52,423 bases of DNA from DATKLX01 sp035542155 (GCA_035542155.1 DATKLX010000143.1:1-52423); one strand, 5' to 3'. Positions 40,480 to 48,829 are shown, numbered from the stretch's first letter. The notes: generated from the letters alone by a model not told the origin. Numbers and translations are program-made.

Positions 40480-41634
40480 ATGCTTCCAGAGCTCTCTCAC
40501 GAAGAAATCCTGCGCTACTCGCGCCACCTGCTCATCCCTGAGGTAGGCCTGGAGGGCCAGCGCAAGCTCAAAGCCTCCTCGGTCCTGGTGATCGGCACCG
40601 GCGGCCTCGGCTCGCCCGTCGACCTCTATCTCGCCGCCGCGGGGGTCGGGCGCATCGGCCTGGTCGACTACGACGTGGTCGACACCACCAACCTCCAGCG
40701 CCAGGTCATCCACGGCACATCCACGGTTGGGAAACTGAAAGTGGATAGCGCCCGCGCACGGATGCTCGACCTGAACCCCGATATCCAGGTCGATACCTAC
40801 AACGAGCCCTTCACCAGCGAGAACGCGATGCGCATCGCGAAGGACTATGATGTCATCGTCGACGGCACCGACAACTTCCCCACCCGCTACCTGACCAACG
40901 ATGTCAGCGTGTTCCTTGGCAAGCCCAACGTCTACGGCTCGATCTACCGCTTCGAGGGCCAGGCCAGCGTCTTTTATGCCAAAGAAGGCCCCTGCTACCG
41001 CTGCCTGTTTCCCGAGCCGCCCCCGCCCGGCCTGGTGCCCTCCTGCGCCGAGGGCGGCGTGCTCGGCGTGCTCCCCGGCACCATCGGCACCATCCAGGCC
41101 ACCGAGGCGATCAAGCTGCTCCTCGGCATCGGCACGACCCTGGTCGGCCGCCTGCTGATCTACGACGCCCTGGATATGACCATCGAATCCGTCCGCCTGC
41201 GCAAGAATCCCAACTGCCGGGTGTGCGGCCCCAACGCCGACATCCACGAGCTGATCGACTACGAAGCCTTCTGCGGCGTGCCCGGCCACGACCACGAGAG
41301 CGGCTCCGCCGGGGCCGGCTGGGACATCGACGCCCGCCAGCTCGCCGAACTCCTCACCGAGCCCAACCCGCCCCTGCTCCTCGACGTGCGCGAGCCGCAC
41401 GAGCTGGAGATCTCGCGGCTGCCCAAGGAGGTCAACATCCCTCTCGGCAGCCTCGCCTCGCGCCTCCCCGAGCTCGACTCGGCCCGCGACATGGTCGTCT
41501 TCTGCAAGGGCGGCACGCGCTCGGCCCGCGCCCTCGAGCTGCTGGTCAGCGCCGGGTTCAAAAAAGTCAAGAACCTCAAAGGCGGCATCAACGCCTGGGC
41601 CAAAGAGGTTGACCCCAAGATGCCGGTCTATTGA
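40480..41634 (+). CDS. moeZ: Adenylyltransferase/sulfurtransferase MoeZ (ThiF-rhodanese fusion)
   Basis: A 384-residue fusion. The E1-like ThiF/MoeB domain has the ATP site VIGTGGLGSPVDLYLAAAGV and the block DYDVVDTTNLQRQV. Two zinc pairs, CYRC and CRVC, frame the segment PSCAEGGVLGVLPGTIG. The C-terminal rhodanese domain (about 280-384) carries the persulfide loop CKGGTRS. It adenylates the Gly-Gly end of CysO (and perhaps MoaD) and then transfers sulfur to it. GGAGG precedes the ATG. It closes the cysteine operon; an inverted repeat terminator follows. Confidence 0.95.
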   Translation: MLPELSHEEILRYSRHLLIPEVGLEGQRKLKASSVLVIGTGGLGSPVDLYLAAAGVGRIGLVDYDVVDTTNLQRQVIHGTSTVGKLKVDSARARMLDLNPDIQVDTYNEPFTSENAMRIAKDYDVIVDGTDNFPTRYLTNDVSVFLGKPNVYGSIYRFEGQASVFYAKEGPCYRCLFPEPPPPGLVPSCAEGGVLGVLPGTIGTIQATEAIKLLLGIGTTLVGRLLIYDALDMTIESVRLRKNPNCRVCGPNADIHELIDYEAFCGVPGHDHESGSAGAGWDIDARQLAELLTEPNPPLLLDVREPHELEISRLPKEVNIPLGSLASRLPELDSARDMVVFCKGGTRSARALELLVSAGFKKVKNLKGGINAWAKEVDPKMPVY

Positions 41635-41648
41635 AGTGATTAGAGAAC

Positions 41649-41692
41649 AGAAAACAGAGAACGGTTTCCTGCGTGACTGTTCTCCGTTTTCT
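41649..41692. terminator. Bidirectional inverted repeat after moeZ
   Basis: Arms of 14 bases at 41649-41662 and 41679-41692 match at 13 positions. They lie between the convergent moeZ and aldolase genes, with A-rich and T-rich arms suited to termination either way. The right arm is part of the 17-mer repeat also found at 40157. Confidence 0.6.
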
Positions 41693-41711
41693 ATTCACTG
41701 TTCTCTTCTTT

Positions 41712-42470
41712 CTATCCCCCCTTCACCCCCCTCACCACCTCCCCCGCCGCCCGCGCCAGCATCAGCATATCGCTGCTGACCACGACCAGGCGATAACCCT
41801 GCTCCACGTACCGCCTCGCCACCTCTGGCGACACGGTATAAATCCCCAGCGGCATCTCCACCTCCAGGCACACCCGGCGGACCCGCTCCACCGCCGCCTG
41901 CACCTCCGCATCCTCGACCTGCCCGATCTTCCCCATGCTGGCCGAAAGATCGTACGGCCCGACCAGCAGCGCATCGACCCCCACCACCGCGGCGATCTCC
42001 GCCGCATTCTGCACCGCCGCGGTGTGCTCGACCTGCACGATTACCGCCGTTTCCGCATTCGCTCGCGCGACGTATTCCCCGAGCCGCGGCTCGTATCCGT
42101 GAACTCGCGCCAGCCCCACGCTGCGCATCCCCTGCGGCGGATATTTGCTGAAGCGCACCGCGCGCCGCGCCTCTTCCGCGCTGTTGACCTGGGGGACAAT
42201 GATCCCCGCCGCGCCGGTGTCCAGCGCTTTCTTGATCCAGACCTCATCGTTGAGCGGGACGCGCAGGATGCAGTCTACCTCGCGATCGACCGCCTGCAGG
42301 ATCGCCTGGGCATCCCGCACGTCCAGCGGCGAATGCTCCAGGTCGACAAACAGCCAGTCGAAGCCGGCCCCGATCAGAATCTCGGCGACTTCCACCACGG
42401 GCAGCGTGACCAGCGTCCCGATCAACGGAACGCCTTGCTTTAAGCGCCTGCGAAAGGATTCCGTGTGCAT
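41712..42470 (-). CDS. HpcH/HpaI-family aldolase
   Basis: A 252-residue class II pyruvate aldolase of the HpcH/HpaI family. The blocks WLFVDLEHSPLD, GAAGIIVPQVNSAEEAR, VQVEHTAAVQN (metal Glu) and LLVGPYDLSASMG (metal Asp) are complete. Enzymes of the family cleave 2-keto-3-deoxy acids such as 4-hydroxy-2-oxoheptanedioate or 2-keto-3-deoxyrhamnonate. No neighbouring catabolic genes define the substrate. AAGGGG precedes the start. It is transcribed towards moeZ. Confidence 0.92.
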   Translation of the reverse strand: MHTESFRRRLKQGVPLIGTLVTLPVVEVAEILIGAGFDWLFVDLEHSPLDVRDAQAILQAVDREVDCILRVPLNDEVWIKKALDTGAAGIIVPQVNSAEEARRAVRFSKYPPQGMRSVGLARVHGYEPRLGEYVARANAETAVIVQVEHTAAVQNAAEIAAVVGVDALLVGPYDLSASMGKIGQVEDAEVQAAVERVRRVCLEVEMPLGIYTVSPEVARRYVEQGYRLVVVSSDMLMLARAAGEVVRGVKGG

Positions 42471-42536
42471 TGTTCCCCTTTAAATTATTATAATTTTCTT
42501 CCAGACTTCCTTAAATCTTACTATAATATATAGGAT

Positions 42537-42830
42537 ATGCGCGCCAACTCTGATCCGATCCAGGCAGAATTATCCACTTTAAAAATTCGCCGCTCCGCAG
42601 GGCAGCGAGACGTGCTGGTAACGGGGCTCGTGTTCTTTCTCTCCATCGCCATTACCATTGGTATGGGATTGTTAAGTGGGCTGCGGGGTCGGTTTCTGTA
42701 TTTAATCATCGCGGTCGACATCGGCATCGGTATCGGTTTCGTCATGAACTGGGTGCGCTGGGAGATCACCAAACAGGCCATCGAGCTGCTCGAAACCATC
42801 TGCCGGGAAATCGGGGAAACTGAAGAATAA
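42537..42830 (+). CDS. Small membrane protein with two helices
   Basis: A 97-residue protein with two hydrophobic helices, VTGLVFFLSIAITIGMGLLS and FLYLIIAVDIGIGIGFVMNW, flanked by polar ends. I do not recognise a family. TATAAT at 42522-42527 lies nine bases before the ATG and no good ribosome site is seen, so the transcript may be leaderless or have a very short leader. It diverges from the aldolase gene. Function unknown. Confidence 0.65.
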   Translation: MRANSDPIQAELSTLKIRRSAGQRDVLVTGLVFFLSIAITIGMGLLSGLRGRFLYLIIAVDIGIGIGFVMNWVRWEITKQAIELLETICREIGETEE

Positions 42831-42996
42831 GCCAGGAAAACGAGTCCGATAAAAAATCCTTTTAGCGGTGCACGAGGTGTTCATCCGTCCTATCGAATCA
42901 ACCAGTCGAGCATGAAAAAAAGTTGCGGAATACGATCAGATTCACGGTAAAATTACCTCGCTGTTCTCGATTCTCGACTTTTTTTTGCGAGGCTTC

Positions 42997-43566
42997 ATGA
43001 TCTCGATCGTCCCCTACCAACCCATCTGGCCAGAAGAATTCCTCACCATCGCCAGGCCCCTGCGCCAGGCCCTCGGCGACCTGGCCCTGCGCATCGACCA
43101 CATCGGTTCGACGGCCGTACCCGGGCTGGCTGCCAAGGACCGCATCGACATCCAGGTCACTGTGCCCGGCCTCACCGAAGCGGTCGAGCGCGCCCTCAAC
43201 CGCGCAGGATATGAGCGCCTGGAAGGGATCACCCAGGATCACGTCCCGCCGGGAGAACCATCCCATCCTGATGAATGGGGGAAATGGATCTTCAAGCCCC
43301 CGGAAAACCAGCGCCTGACCAACGTCCACGTGCGAGTCGCCGGGCGGCCCAACCAGCGCTATCCCCTCCTCTTCCGCGACTACCTGCGCGCGAACCCGGC
43401 CGCCGCCGAAGCCTACGCACGGGTCAAAACAGCCCTGGCCCGCTATCATGCCGGCGATGTTGTCGCCTATTACGACATCAAAGACCCCGTCTGCGATATC
43501 ATCTTCAGCGCCGCCGAAGTCTGGGCAGCCGCTACCGGCTGGCTCCCCGGCCCCTCGGATTGCTGA
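42997..43566 (+). CDS. GrpB family (UPF0157) nucleotidyltransferase-fold protein
   Basis: A 189-residue protein of the GrpB/UPF0157 family. The key block RIDHIGSTAVPGLAAKDRID carries the GSTAVPG signature of this divergent nucleotidyltransferase fold; the later LLFRDYLRANPAAAEAYARV is also typical. Some relatives are fused to CoA-kinase domains. The biological role is unknown. The ATG at 42997 has GAGG five bases upstream and is preferred to the frame start at 42985. Confidence 0.9.
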   Translation: MISIVPYQPIWPEEFLTIARPLRQALGDLALRIDHIGSTAVPGLAAKDRIDIQVTVPGLTEAVERALNRAGYERLEGITQDHVPPGEPSHPDEWGKWIFKPPENQRLTNVHVRVAGRPNQRYPLLFRDYLRANPAAAEAYARVKTALARYHAGDVVAYYDIKDPVCDIIFSAAEVWAAATGWLPGPSDC

Positions 43567-43697
43567 GGAAGAAAGGCACCTTTGCGCCCGTTTGACATGG
43601 GCTGAGCCGAATAAATAGCTCGCCCCTACGTGCCTGAGCAACTTGTTGACTTAGTCACTTCCTTTCGGTTCTCGACTCCTCCAAAGGATCCCCATCG

Positions 43698-44465
43698 ATG
43701 CTCCTTTACCAATACGTCCTGATCGGCCTGGCAGCCATGGCCGCTGGCCTGGTGAACGCCCTGGCTGGCGGCGGCACCCTCATTTCCTTTCCCACCCTGA
43801 CCTGGCTGGGCATCCCCGCCGTGGAGGCTAACGTGACCAACACCGTCGCCCTCGTCCCCGGCTACCTCGGCGCGACCCTGGCCCAACTCAAGGATCTCCC
43901 AGCCAACCGAAAGCCCCTCTGGCTCTACGTCCCCGCCGCGGTGATCGGCGGCCTGGTCGGTGGGCTGCTCTTGCTCAGCTCCAGCGAAAAGCTCTTCCGC
44001 CAGCTCGTCCCCTACCTGATCCTGTTCGCCTCGCTGCTTCTGGCCGTCTCCGACTCCGTCCGCGCCTGGCTGGTGCGCCGCGCGGCAAAAGCCGGTGCCT
44101 CGCCGGCCGACCTGACCGTCGGGGGCACGCTCCCCATTTTCCTCGCCTCAATCTACGGCGGCTACTTCGGCGCCGGGCTGAGCGTGATCATCCTCGCGAC
44201 CCTGGGTCTCTTCTGGAACGAATCTCTGACTCGCCTCAATGCGGTCAAGCAGATGCTCGCCTTTGCCACCAATATCGCCGCGGCGTCGCTCTTCCTCTTC
44301 TCCGGGAAGGTGGTATGGAGCGTTGCCCTGATCATGGCCGTCTGCGCCCTGGCTGGCGGCTCGCTTGGCGGGCGCCTGGCCGGACGGATCCAACCCTCCA
44401 CCCTGCGCCTCGTCGTCGTCGTGATCGGCGTGATCGTAGCGGGAATCTATTTCGTTCGCGGATAG
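43698..44465 (+). CDS. TSUP-family membrane transporter (TauE/SafE-like)
   Basis: A 255-residue protein with about eight helices in two similar halves. The first half starts with GLAAMAAGLVNALAGGGTLI and ANVTNTVALVPGYLGATLAQ; the second has YGGYFGAGLSVIILATLGLF. These G-G-G and G-Y/F-G-A-G motifs mark the TSUP family, which exports or imports sulfite, sulfonates and other organic anions. The cysteine operon is about 2 kb upstream, so a sulfur role is possible, but no direct link is shown. AAAGGA precedes the ATG. Confidence 0.9.
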   Translation: MLLYQYVLIGLAAMAAGLVNALAGGGTLISFPTLTWLGIPAVEANVTNTVALVPGYLGATLAQLKDLPANRKPLWLYVPAAVIGGLVGGLLLLSSSEKLFRQLVPYLILFASLLLAVSDSVRAWLVRRAAKAGASPADLTVGGTLPIFLASIYGGYFGAGLSVIILATLGLFWNESLTRLNAVKQMLAFATNIAAASLFLFSGKVVWSVALIMAVCALAGGSLGGRLAGRIQPSTLRLVVVVIGVIVAGIYFVRG

Positions 44466-44485
44466 AAAAAAACCATACGGTATCG

Positions 44486-44512
44486 ATGTGGCGCATGCAT
44501 CCTCGCTTGCGC
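44486..44512 (+). repeat. 27-base repeat, intergenic copy
   Basis: This copy matches the stretch inside mutM (38444-38470) at 25 of 27 positions. It lies 20 bases after the stop of the TSUP gene and has short GCGCA/TGCGC arms. Confidence 0.65.
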
Positions 44513-44535
44513 ATGGATCGTCCATCCTTCTACCC

Positions 44536-44565
44536 GTAGGGGTCGACCGCAGAGAAGATCGACCC
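44536..44565 (+). repeat. GTAGGGGTCGACC repeat
   Basis: GTAGGGGTCGACC followed by an inverted TCGACCC. The same 13-mer occurs at 48789, and a shortened core (GTAGGGGCGA) occurs at 43620-43629 (minus) and 52235-52244 (plus). Confidence 0.5.
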
Positions 44566-44616
44566 GCCTGGCCGCCGGTTTGACCTGGCCTCGATCGATT
44601 TTTCGCCATTCCGTGC

Positions 44617-45678
44617 TCAGGCGCGCTCCAGCCTGCTCAAGCGCGGCCGGCGCAGCCACCGCGATTGAATCCTTCCGGTGAACCAGCCCGTGCGGGGCAG
44701 CGCCGCGGCCGAAACGCGTAGCGGGGCCGCCAGCAGGCTGCGGCATTCATCGGCGATGAGCCTGGCCGAGGTGCCCCCGTTCTGCACCGGCATCAGCCGG
44801 CTAAGCTCCTCCAGGTCCAGGTAGGAGAACACCTTTTTCCCCAGCGCGAGGCCGATATAGGTCACCGTTGAAAATTGCGTGACCAGCACAGCGCAGTTGG
44901 CAATCATTGCATTGATATTGCCCTCTTGCATCACCAGCGCTCCTGGGGCGAACCGCTCGATTTCACGCCGCGAGCGGCGTTCGTTCTCCGCCGGGTGCAG
45001 TTTGAAGATCACCTGCCTGCCATTGGCGATCTCCATGACCTGCTGGATGAAGCCCCAGCGGTCGTCGCGCTGGAAGGTCTCGCGGGTCGGTGAAGTAGCT
45101 GCCAGCAGGTAATCGTGGTAAGGAAAATCGTTCTTCAAGAAAGAGGCCACGTTGTCGAAGTTGGGAATGCCGGTCACCACCAATTTTTCAGGCGGGATGC
45201 CCTTGCGAATGAACAGGTCACGGTAGCCGGGGGAAGCCACGCAGAACCGGTGATAGGCGTTCGAGAGGCCGAATGAGGCAGTATTGGCGAGATAGCGCGG
45301 CAGTCCTAACAGGCGCACTCCGGCGTAGCGCAGGCCTTCCGGCTCGGTCATCCCCTCCTGCACCAGCAGCAGGCGCTTGCCGCGAAGGTTCTTTTGCACC
45401 AGCAGATCGGTGCACATCACCACCAGGTCGTAATCGTCCCGCTTGCCGCCTGGGTCTACGGACAGGCGTTGCCCGGCCAGGTAGCGGTCAATGTTGCGGG
45501 CCAGTTTGCCGCCCACTGCGGTATATTCCAGGAGGCCCAGGCGGTGCAGGATTCTCGTGAATCCTTCCAGGTAGAAAGGGGTGAAGAAACAATGGTGCTC
45601 GGGCAGCTCGCGCGCGATGGCATGCATCTGGGTCGTTTGGTTAAACGTGCCGCAGATAAACAGAATATTCTTGCCCAT
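44617..45678 (-). CDS. GT-B-fold glycosyltransferase/epimerase-like protein
   Basis: A 353-residue cytoplasmic protein with a two-lobe GT-B look. The N-terminal lobe begins ILFICGTFNQTTQMHAIARE; the C-terminal lobe has RQVIFKLHPAENERRSRR, ALVMQEGNINAMIANCAVLV and TQFSTVTYIGLALGKKVFSY. This His-Pro-x-E and late S/T-x-x-x-x-E-A/G-like pattern resembles CDP-glycerol/capsule transferases and UDP-GlcNAc 2-epimerases. The specificity cannot be given. The ATG at 45678 is preferred, although its ribosome site (GAAGA) is weak. It likely serves cell-surface polysaccharide synthesis. Confidence 0.75.
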   Translation of the reverse strand: MGKNILFICGTFNQTTQMHAIARELPEHHCFFTPFYLEGFTRILHRLGLLEYTAVGGKLARNIDRYLAGQRLSVDPGGKRDDYDLVVMCTDLLVQKNLRGKRLLLVQEGMTEPEGLRYAGVRLLGLPRYLANTASFGLSNAYHRFCVASPGYRDLFIRKGIPPEKLVVTGIPNFDNVASFLKNDFPYHDYLLAATSPTRETFQRDDRWGFIQQVMEIANGRQVIFKLHPAENERRSRREIERFAPGALVMQEGNINAMIANCAVLVTQFSTVTYIGLALGKKVFSYLDLEELSRLMPVQNGGTSARLIADECRSLLAAPLRVSAAALPRTGWFTGRIQSRWLRRPRLSRLERA

Positions 45679-45949
45679 ATCTTCTTCTACCCTTCGACCA
45701 TTTTGTGGCCCGAAGCGGTTGGCGCTTATAGATTGTGGCCAACCTTGCAATCTTATCGCTGATGCGGGCGCAGCCTTGAATATCCATGTAGAACTGAACT
45801 CACATCTTTCATATTAGTAACTCCGTGTTAAGACGTCATCAAGGTACATTAAGAATTCTTTTTCGTTCAATCAAAAACATATTAACGAGCTTCGATCCCT
45901 GTCGCCCCGCAACCCTGTATCCCGAACCCCATCCGCACGCAAGCGGCCC

Positions 45950-46074
45950 GGCGGCTCAAGCCGCCCCCCTCCCTTCGGTCGGGGACTGGCGCGCCAACCC
46001 CTCCGAAGCCCGCACTCCCTACGGTCGGCGGGCTGATAATCATCGCAACGAACCCCCTGGCGCTCTTCAGGGGG
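45950..46074. repeat. Palindrome-rich intergenic element
   Basis: In the 626-base gene-free gap 45679-46304 there are tandem stem-loops: GGCGGCT/AGCCGCC (45950-45965), AGCCCGC/GCGGGCT (46007-46034) and CCCCCTG/CAGGGGG (46053-46074), with a further CCCC/GGGG pair at about 45966-45984. Read on the minus strand, flanks such as GATTGCTTCGTCAC resemble dispersed REP-like elements. The rest of the gap shows nothing else except an upstream TATAAT at 46217. Confidence 0.45.
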
Positions 46075-46304
46075 TGACGAAGCAATCTCCAAGCACACCA
46101 TGAAAAGGAGTGTTCTGCGCCCGGCCCACCTTGGCAAACGCGTAACGCAACCTTGAGCTTGTGTTCACATGATGACTCTTCGTCGCCCCCGTCATCTGCC
46201 TCTCACAATAGAAGAATATAATCATGAATACATCGGAATATTCGGTTTGGCCTATTGACCGGATTGGAAAACCGTGTCAATGGATCAGTTTTCGGAGGGA
46301 CTAT

Positions 46305-46958
46305 ATGCATACAATTTCCAAGTCGAGCCTGGTCAAGCTGCTCACCGGGCTCGTTTTCTTATCTCTGGCTGCCTGCACCCCCCAACCCGCCCCACCGCCT
46401 ACCCCCACCACCGCCGCAGCCTTGCCGCCTACCAGCACACAGGTGGCGGCGACCGTCGCCCCGTCCGCGACAGTGGTTCCCACGTCAACCCCGGAATCCA
46501 CAGCCACACAGCCCCCCTCTCCAACAGCGGAAATCTCAGCGACCGAAACCCAAGGCGCCCCAGGCTCCACCCCCCAGCCCAGTCCAACCAGTTCTCCGTC
46601 TTCAGCCAGTACGCAGAGAGTCGTGTTCGATAAGGCTCAGCTCATCTCCAAAGCCAACATCGAAAATCAGTTGATGGATCCGGGGCATTCTTTTACCATG
46701 TCCTGGACGTGGAAAAATGTCGCCAATACCACCTGGACAACCGATTATGCTTTCATCCTGTACGGAGGCGACCCTCTAGGCTCCAAGACCCGAATCGCCT
46801 TTCCGGGAAAAGTGAACCCGGGAGAAACTCTCGAGCTGTCGGTCGACATGAAAGTGCCGGACGACGCCCATTCAGGATCCTATCACAGCTTCTGGGCGCT
46901 TGTGAACCAGAATGGGGATCTCTTCAATATCGTTGGGCTGACCATCCAGGTGAAATAA
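46305..46958 (+). CDS. Lipoprotein with NBR1-type Ig-like domain
   Basis: A 217-residue exported lipoprotein. The signal peptide ends in the lipobox LAAC (residues 22-25 region), followed by a Pro/Thr/Ser-rich linker of about 80 residues. The C-terminal domain of about 105 residues (MDPGHSFTMSWTWKNVANTT, GETLELSVDMKVPDDAHSGS, YHSFWALVNQNGDLF) matches the NBR1-like Ig domain common in Chloroflexota surface proteins. It probably acts in binding at the cell surface. GGAGG is six bases before the ATG at 46305. TATAAT at 46217-46222 may be its -10 box. The longer frame to 46224 has no signal peptide at its start. Confidence 0.88.
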   Translation: MHTISKSSLVKLLTGLVFLSLAACTPQPAPPPTPTTAAALPPTSTQVAATVAPSATVVPTSTPESTATQPPSPTAEISATETQGAPGSTPQPSPTSSPSSASTQRVVFDKAQLISKANIENQLMDPGHSFTMSWTWKNVANTTWTTDYAFILYGGDPLGSKTRIAFPGKVNPGETLELSVDMKVPDDAHSGSYHSFWALVNQNGDLFNIVGLTIQVK

Positions 46959-46996
46959 TTCGTAAATTTCCGCTACAATACTCCCATCTTGCTCTC

Positions 46997-47009
46997 AGGA
47001 GATACTCCT
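46997..47009 (+). promoter_or_regulatory. Ribosome site folded into a hairpin before the glucosidase gene
   Basis: AGGAG (46997-47001) is followed after three bases by CTCCT (47005-47009), then C and the ATG at 47011. The Shine-Dalgarno sequence can pair fully with the CTCCT next to the start codon, which could limit translation. Confidence 0.4.
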
Positions 47010-47010
47010 C

Positions 47011-48696
47011 ATGTCCCGTCGTTGGTGGAAAGAAACTGTCGTCTACCAGATCTACCCCCGCTCCTTCGCCGATTCCAACGGCGACGGCATTGGCGACCTG
47101 CGCGGGATCATCGGCAAGCTCGACTACCTTAAAGAGCTCGGCGCGGACGTCGTCTGGCTCTCGCCGGTATATCAATCCCCAAACGACGACAACGGCTACG
47201 ATATCAGTGACTACCGCGCCATCCTGCCCGAGTTCGGCACGCTCGCCGATTGGGAAGAGATGCTCGCCGGCATGCACGCCCGCGGTATCAAGCTCATCAT
47301 GGACCTGGTCGTCAACCACACCTCCGACGAACACCCCTGGTTCCAGGAGTCGCGCAAATCGAAAGACAACCCCTACCGCGACTATTACATCTGGCGCCCG
47401 GGTAAAGACGGCCGCGAGCCCAATAATTGGGCGTCTTACTTCAGCGGCTCGGCCTGGCAGCTCGACCCCGCCACCGGCGAGTTTTATCTCCATCTCTTCT
47501 CCAAAAAGCAGCCCGACCTCAACTGGGAGAACCCCAAAGTCCGCAGCGAGGTCTACGACATGATGCACTGGTGGCTGAAGAAAGGCGTCGACGGCTTCCG
47601 CATGGACGTGATCAACATGATCTCCAAAACGCCCGGCCTGTCCTCTGTCCCGCCCGTGAACGCCAACCCCTACCAGGACGGCAGTGCGTACTATATCAAC
47701 GGTCCTCGGTTGATGGAGTACCTCCAGGAGATGAAGCGCGAGGTTCTTTCCAAATACGACATCCTTACGGTGGGCGAAACACCCCAGGTCACCGCCCAGG
47801 ACGCCGTCGCCCTCACCAACGAAAGGACCGGTGTGCTGAATATGGTTTTCCAGTTCGAGCACGTCGGCCTGGAGAAATACTTCAGCGGCGCGGCCGTCCC
47901 GCAGGTCAGGCCGGTTCGCCTCCTCGAGCTGAAACAGGTCATAACCCGCTGGCAGAAAACCCTGGATGGTAAAGGCTGGAACAGCCTCTATCTCTCCAAC
48001 CACGACCAGCCGCGCTCCGTCTCGCGTTTCGGCGACGACGGCGCCTACCGCGTCCAGTCGGCCAAGCTGCTCGCCACCTTCCTCCACACTCTCCAGGGCA
48101 CTCCCTACATCTACCAGGGCGAAGAGATCGGCATGACCAACGTCGCCTTCGATTCCATCGCCGACTACCGCGACATCGAGACCATCAATATGTACCACGA
48201 GGCCGTCGACGAGCGCGGCGCCGGCCCACAGGCCATGCTCGCCTTCCTCCACGCCGTGAGCCGCGACAACGCCCGCACCCCCATGCAGTGGGACGACTCC
48301 CCCCAGGCGGGCTTTACCCGCAGCGACCCGTGGATCAAGGTCAACCCCAACTACCTGCAGATCAACGTCCGCCGTTCCCTCGCCGACCCCGATTCGGTCT
48401 TCCACTACTACCAGCGGCTCATCCGCCTTCGCCGCCAGCACCCCATCTTCGTCTACGGCAGCTACGAGCTCCTCCTCCCCGATCACGAGCAGATCTACGC
48501 CTACACCCGCGCCTGGCAGGGCGAGCGCCTTCTGGTGGCGCTCAACTTCAGCAACGAGAAACCCATCTTCGACCTCCCCGCCGGCATCCCCGTTTCGACC
48601 CCCGAGCTGCTCATCGCCAACTATCCAGTCGACCCTGGCGCCGGTCTCCGCCGCTTCTCCCTCCGCCCCTGGGAAGCGCGGGTCTATCGTTTGTAA
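47011..48696 (+). CDS. GH13 alpha-glucosidase (oligo-1,6-glucosidase type)
   Basis: A 561-residue cytoplasmic GH13 enzyme. Nucleophile Asp199 lies in DGFRMDVIN, acid/base Glu256 in TVGETPQ and the third acid Asp332 in SNHDQPR. QIYPRSFADSNGDGIGDL, DLVVNHTSDEHPWF and KKQPDLNWENP are all present. Val200 directly after the nucleophile is the residue associated with alpha-1,6 over alpha-1,4 preference, so isomaltose-type oligosaccharides are the likely substrate. Numbering nearly equals that of Bacillus oligo-1,6-glucosidase. The calcium-loop DSNGDG is intact. No sugar transporter is adjacent. Confidence 0.95.
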   Translation: MSRRWWKETVVYQIYPRSFADSNGDGIGDLRGIIGKLDYLKELGADVVWLSPVYQSPNDDNGYDISDYRAILPEFGTLADWEEMLAGMHARGIKLIMDLVVNHTSDEHPWFQESRKSKDNPYRDYYIWRPGKDGREPNNWASYFSGSAWQLDPATGEFYLHLFSKKQPDLNWENPKVRSEVYDMMHWWLKKGVDGFRMDVINMISKTPGLSSVPPVNANPYQDGSAYYINGPRLMEYLQEMKREVLSKYDILTVGETPQVTAQDAVALTNERTGVLNMVFQFEHVGLEKYFSGAAVPQVRPVRLLELKQVITRWQKTLDGKGWNSLYLSNHDQPRSVSRFGDDGAYRVQSAKLLATFLHTLQGTPYIYQGEEIGMTNVAFDSIADYRDIETINMYHEAVDERGAGPQAMLAFLHAVSRDNARTPMQWDDSPQAGFTRSDPWIKVNPNYLQINVRRSLADPDSVFHYYQRLIRLRRQHPIFVYGSYELLLPDHEQIYAYTRAWQGERLLVALNFSNEKPIFDLPAGIPVSTPELLIANYPVDPGAGLRRFSLRPWEARVYRL

Positions 48697-48788
48697 ATGC
48701 ACTTCCTGCCCTGTCCCAAAATCCTTGCTCTCCGGATATTGGGGGGGACCGAGGTGGGGGTCTCGTACTCATCCACCCGCGCCAACGC

Positions 48789-48829
48789 GTAGGGGTCGAC
48801 CTGCGACCAAAGGGAGGGTCGATCCACCC
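48789..48829 (+). repeat. GTAGGGGTCGACC repeat, second copy
   Basis: GTAGGGGTCGACC at 48789 followed by GGGTCGATCCACCC, giving an imperfect inverted repeat in the 204-base gap before the GT87 gene. It is the same family as 44536-44565. Confidence 0.45.

Noticed and set aside
45825..46137. Short open frames in the gap before the Ig lipoprotein
   Set aside because: They are translations of the hairpin-rich repeat, with no ribosome site and biased Arg/Pro content.
46924..48702. 592-codon minus-strand frame opposite the GH13 gene
   Set aside because: The plus strand has every GH13 catalytic motif. The antisense product has no recognisable feature.
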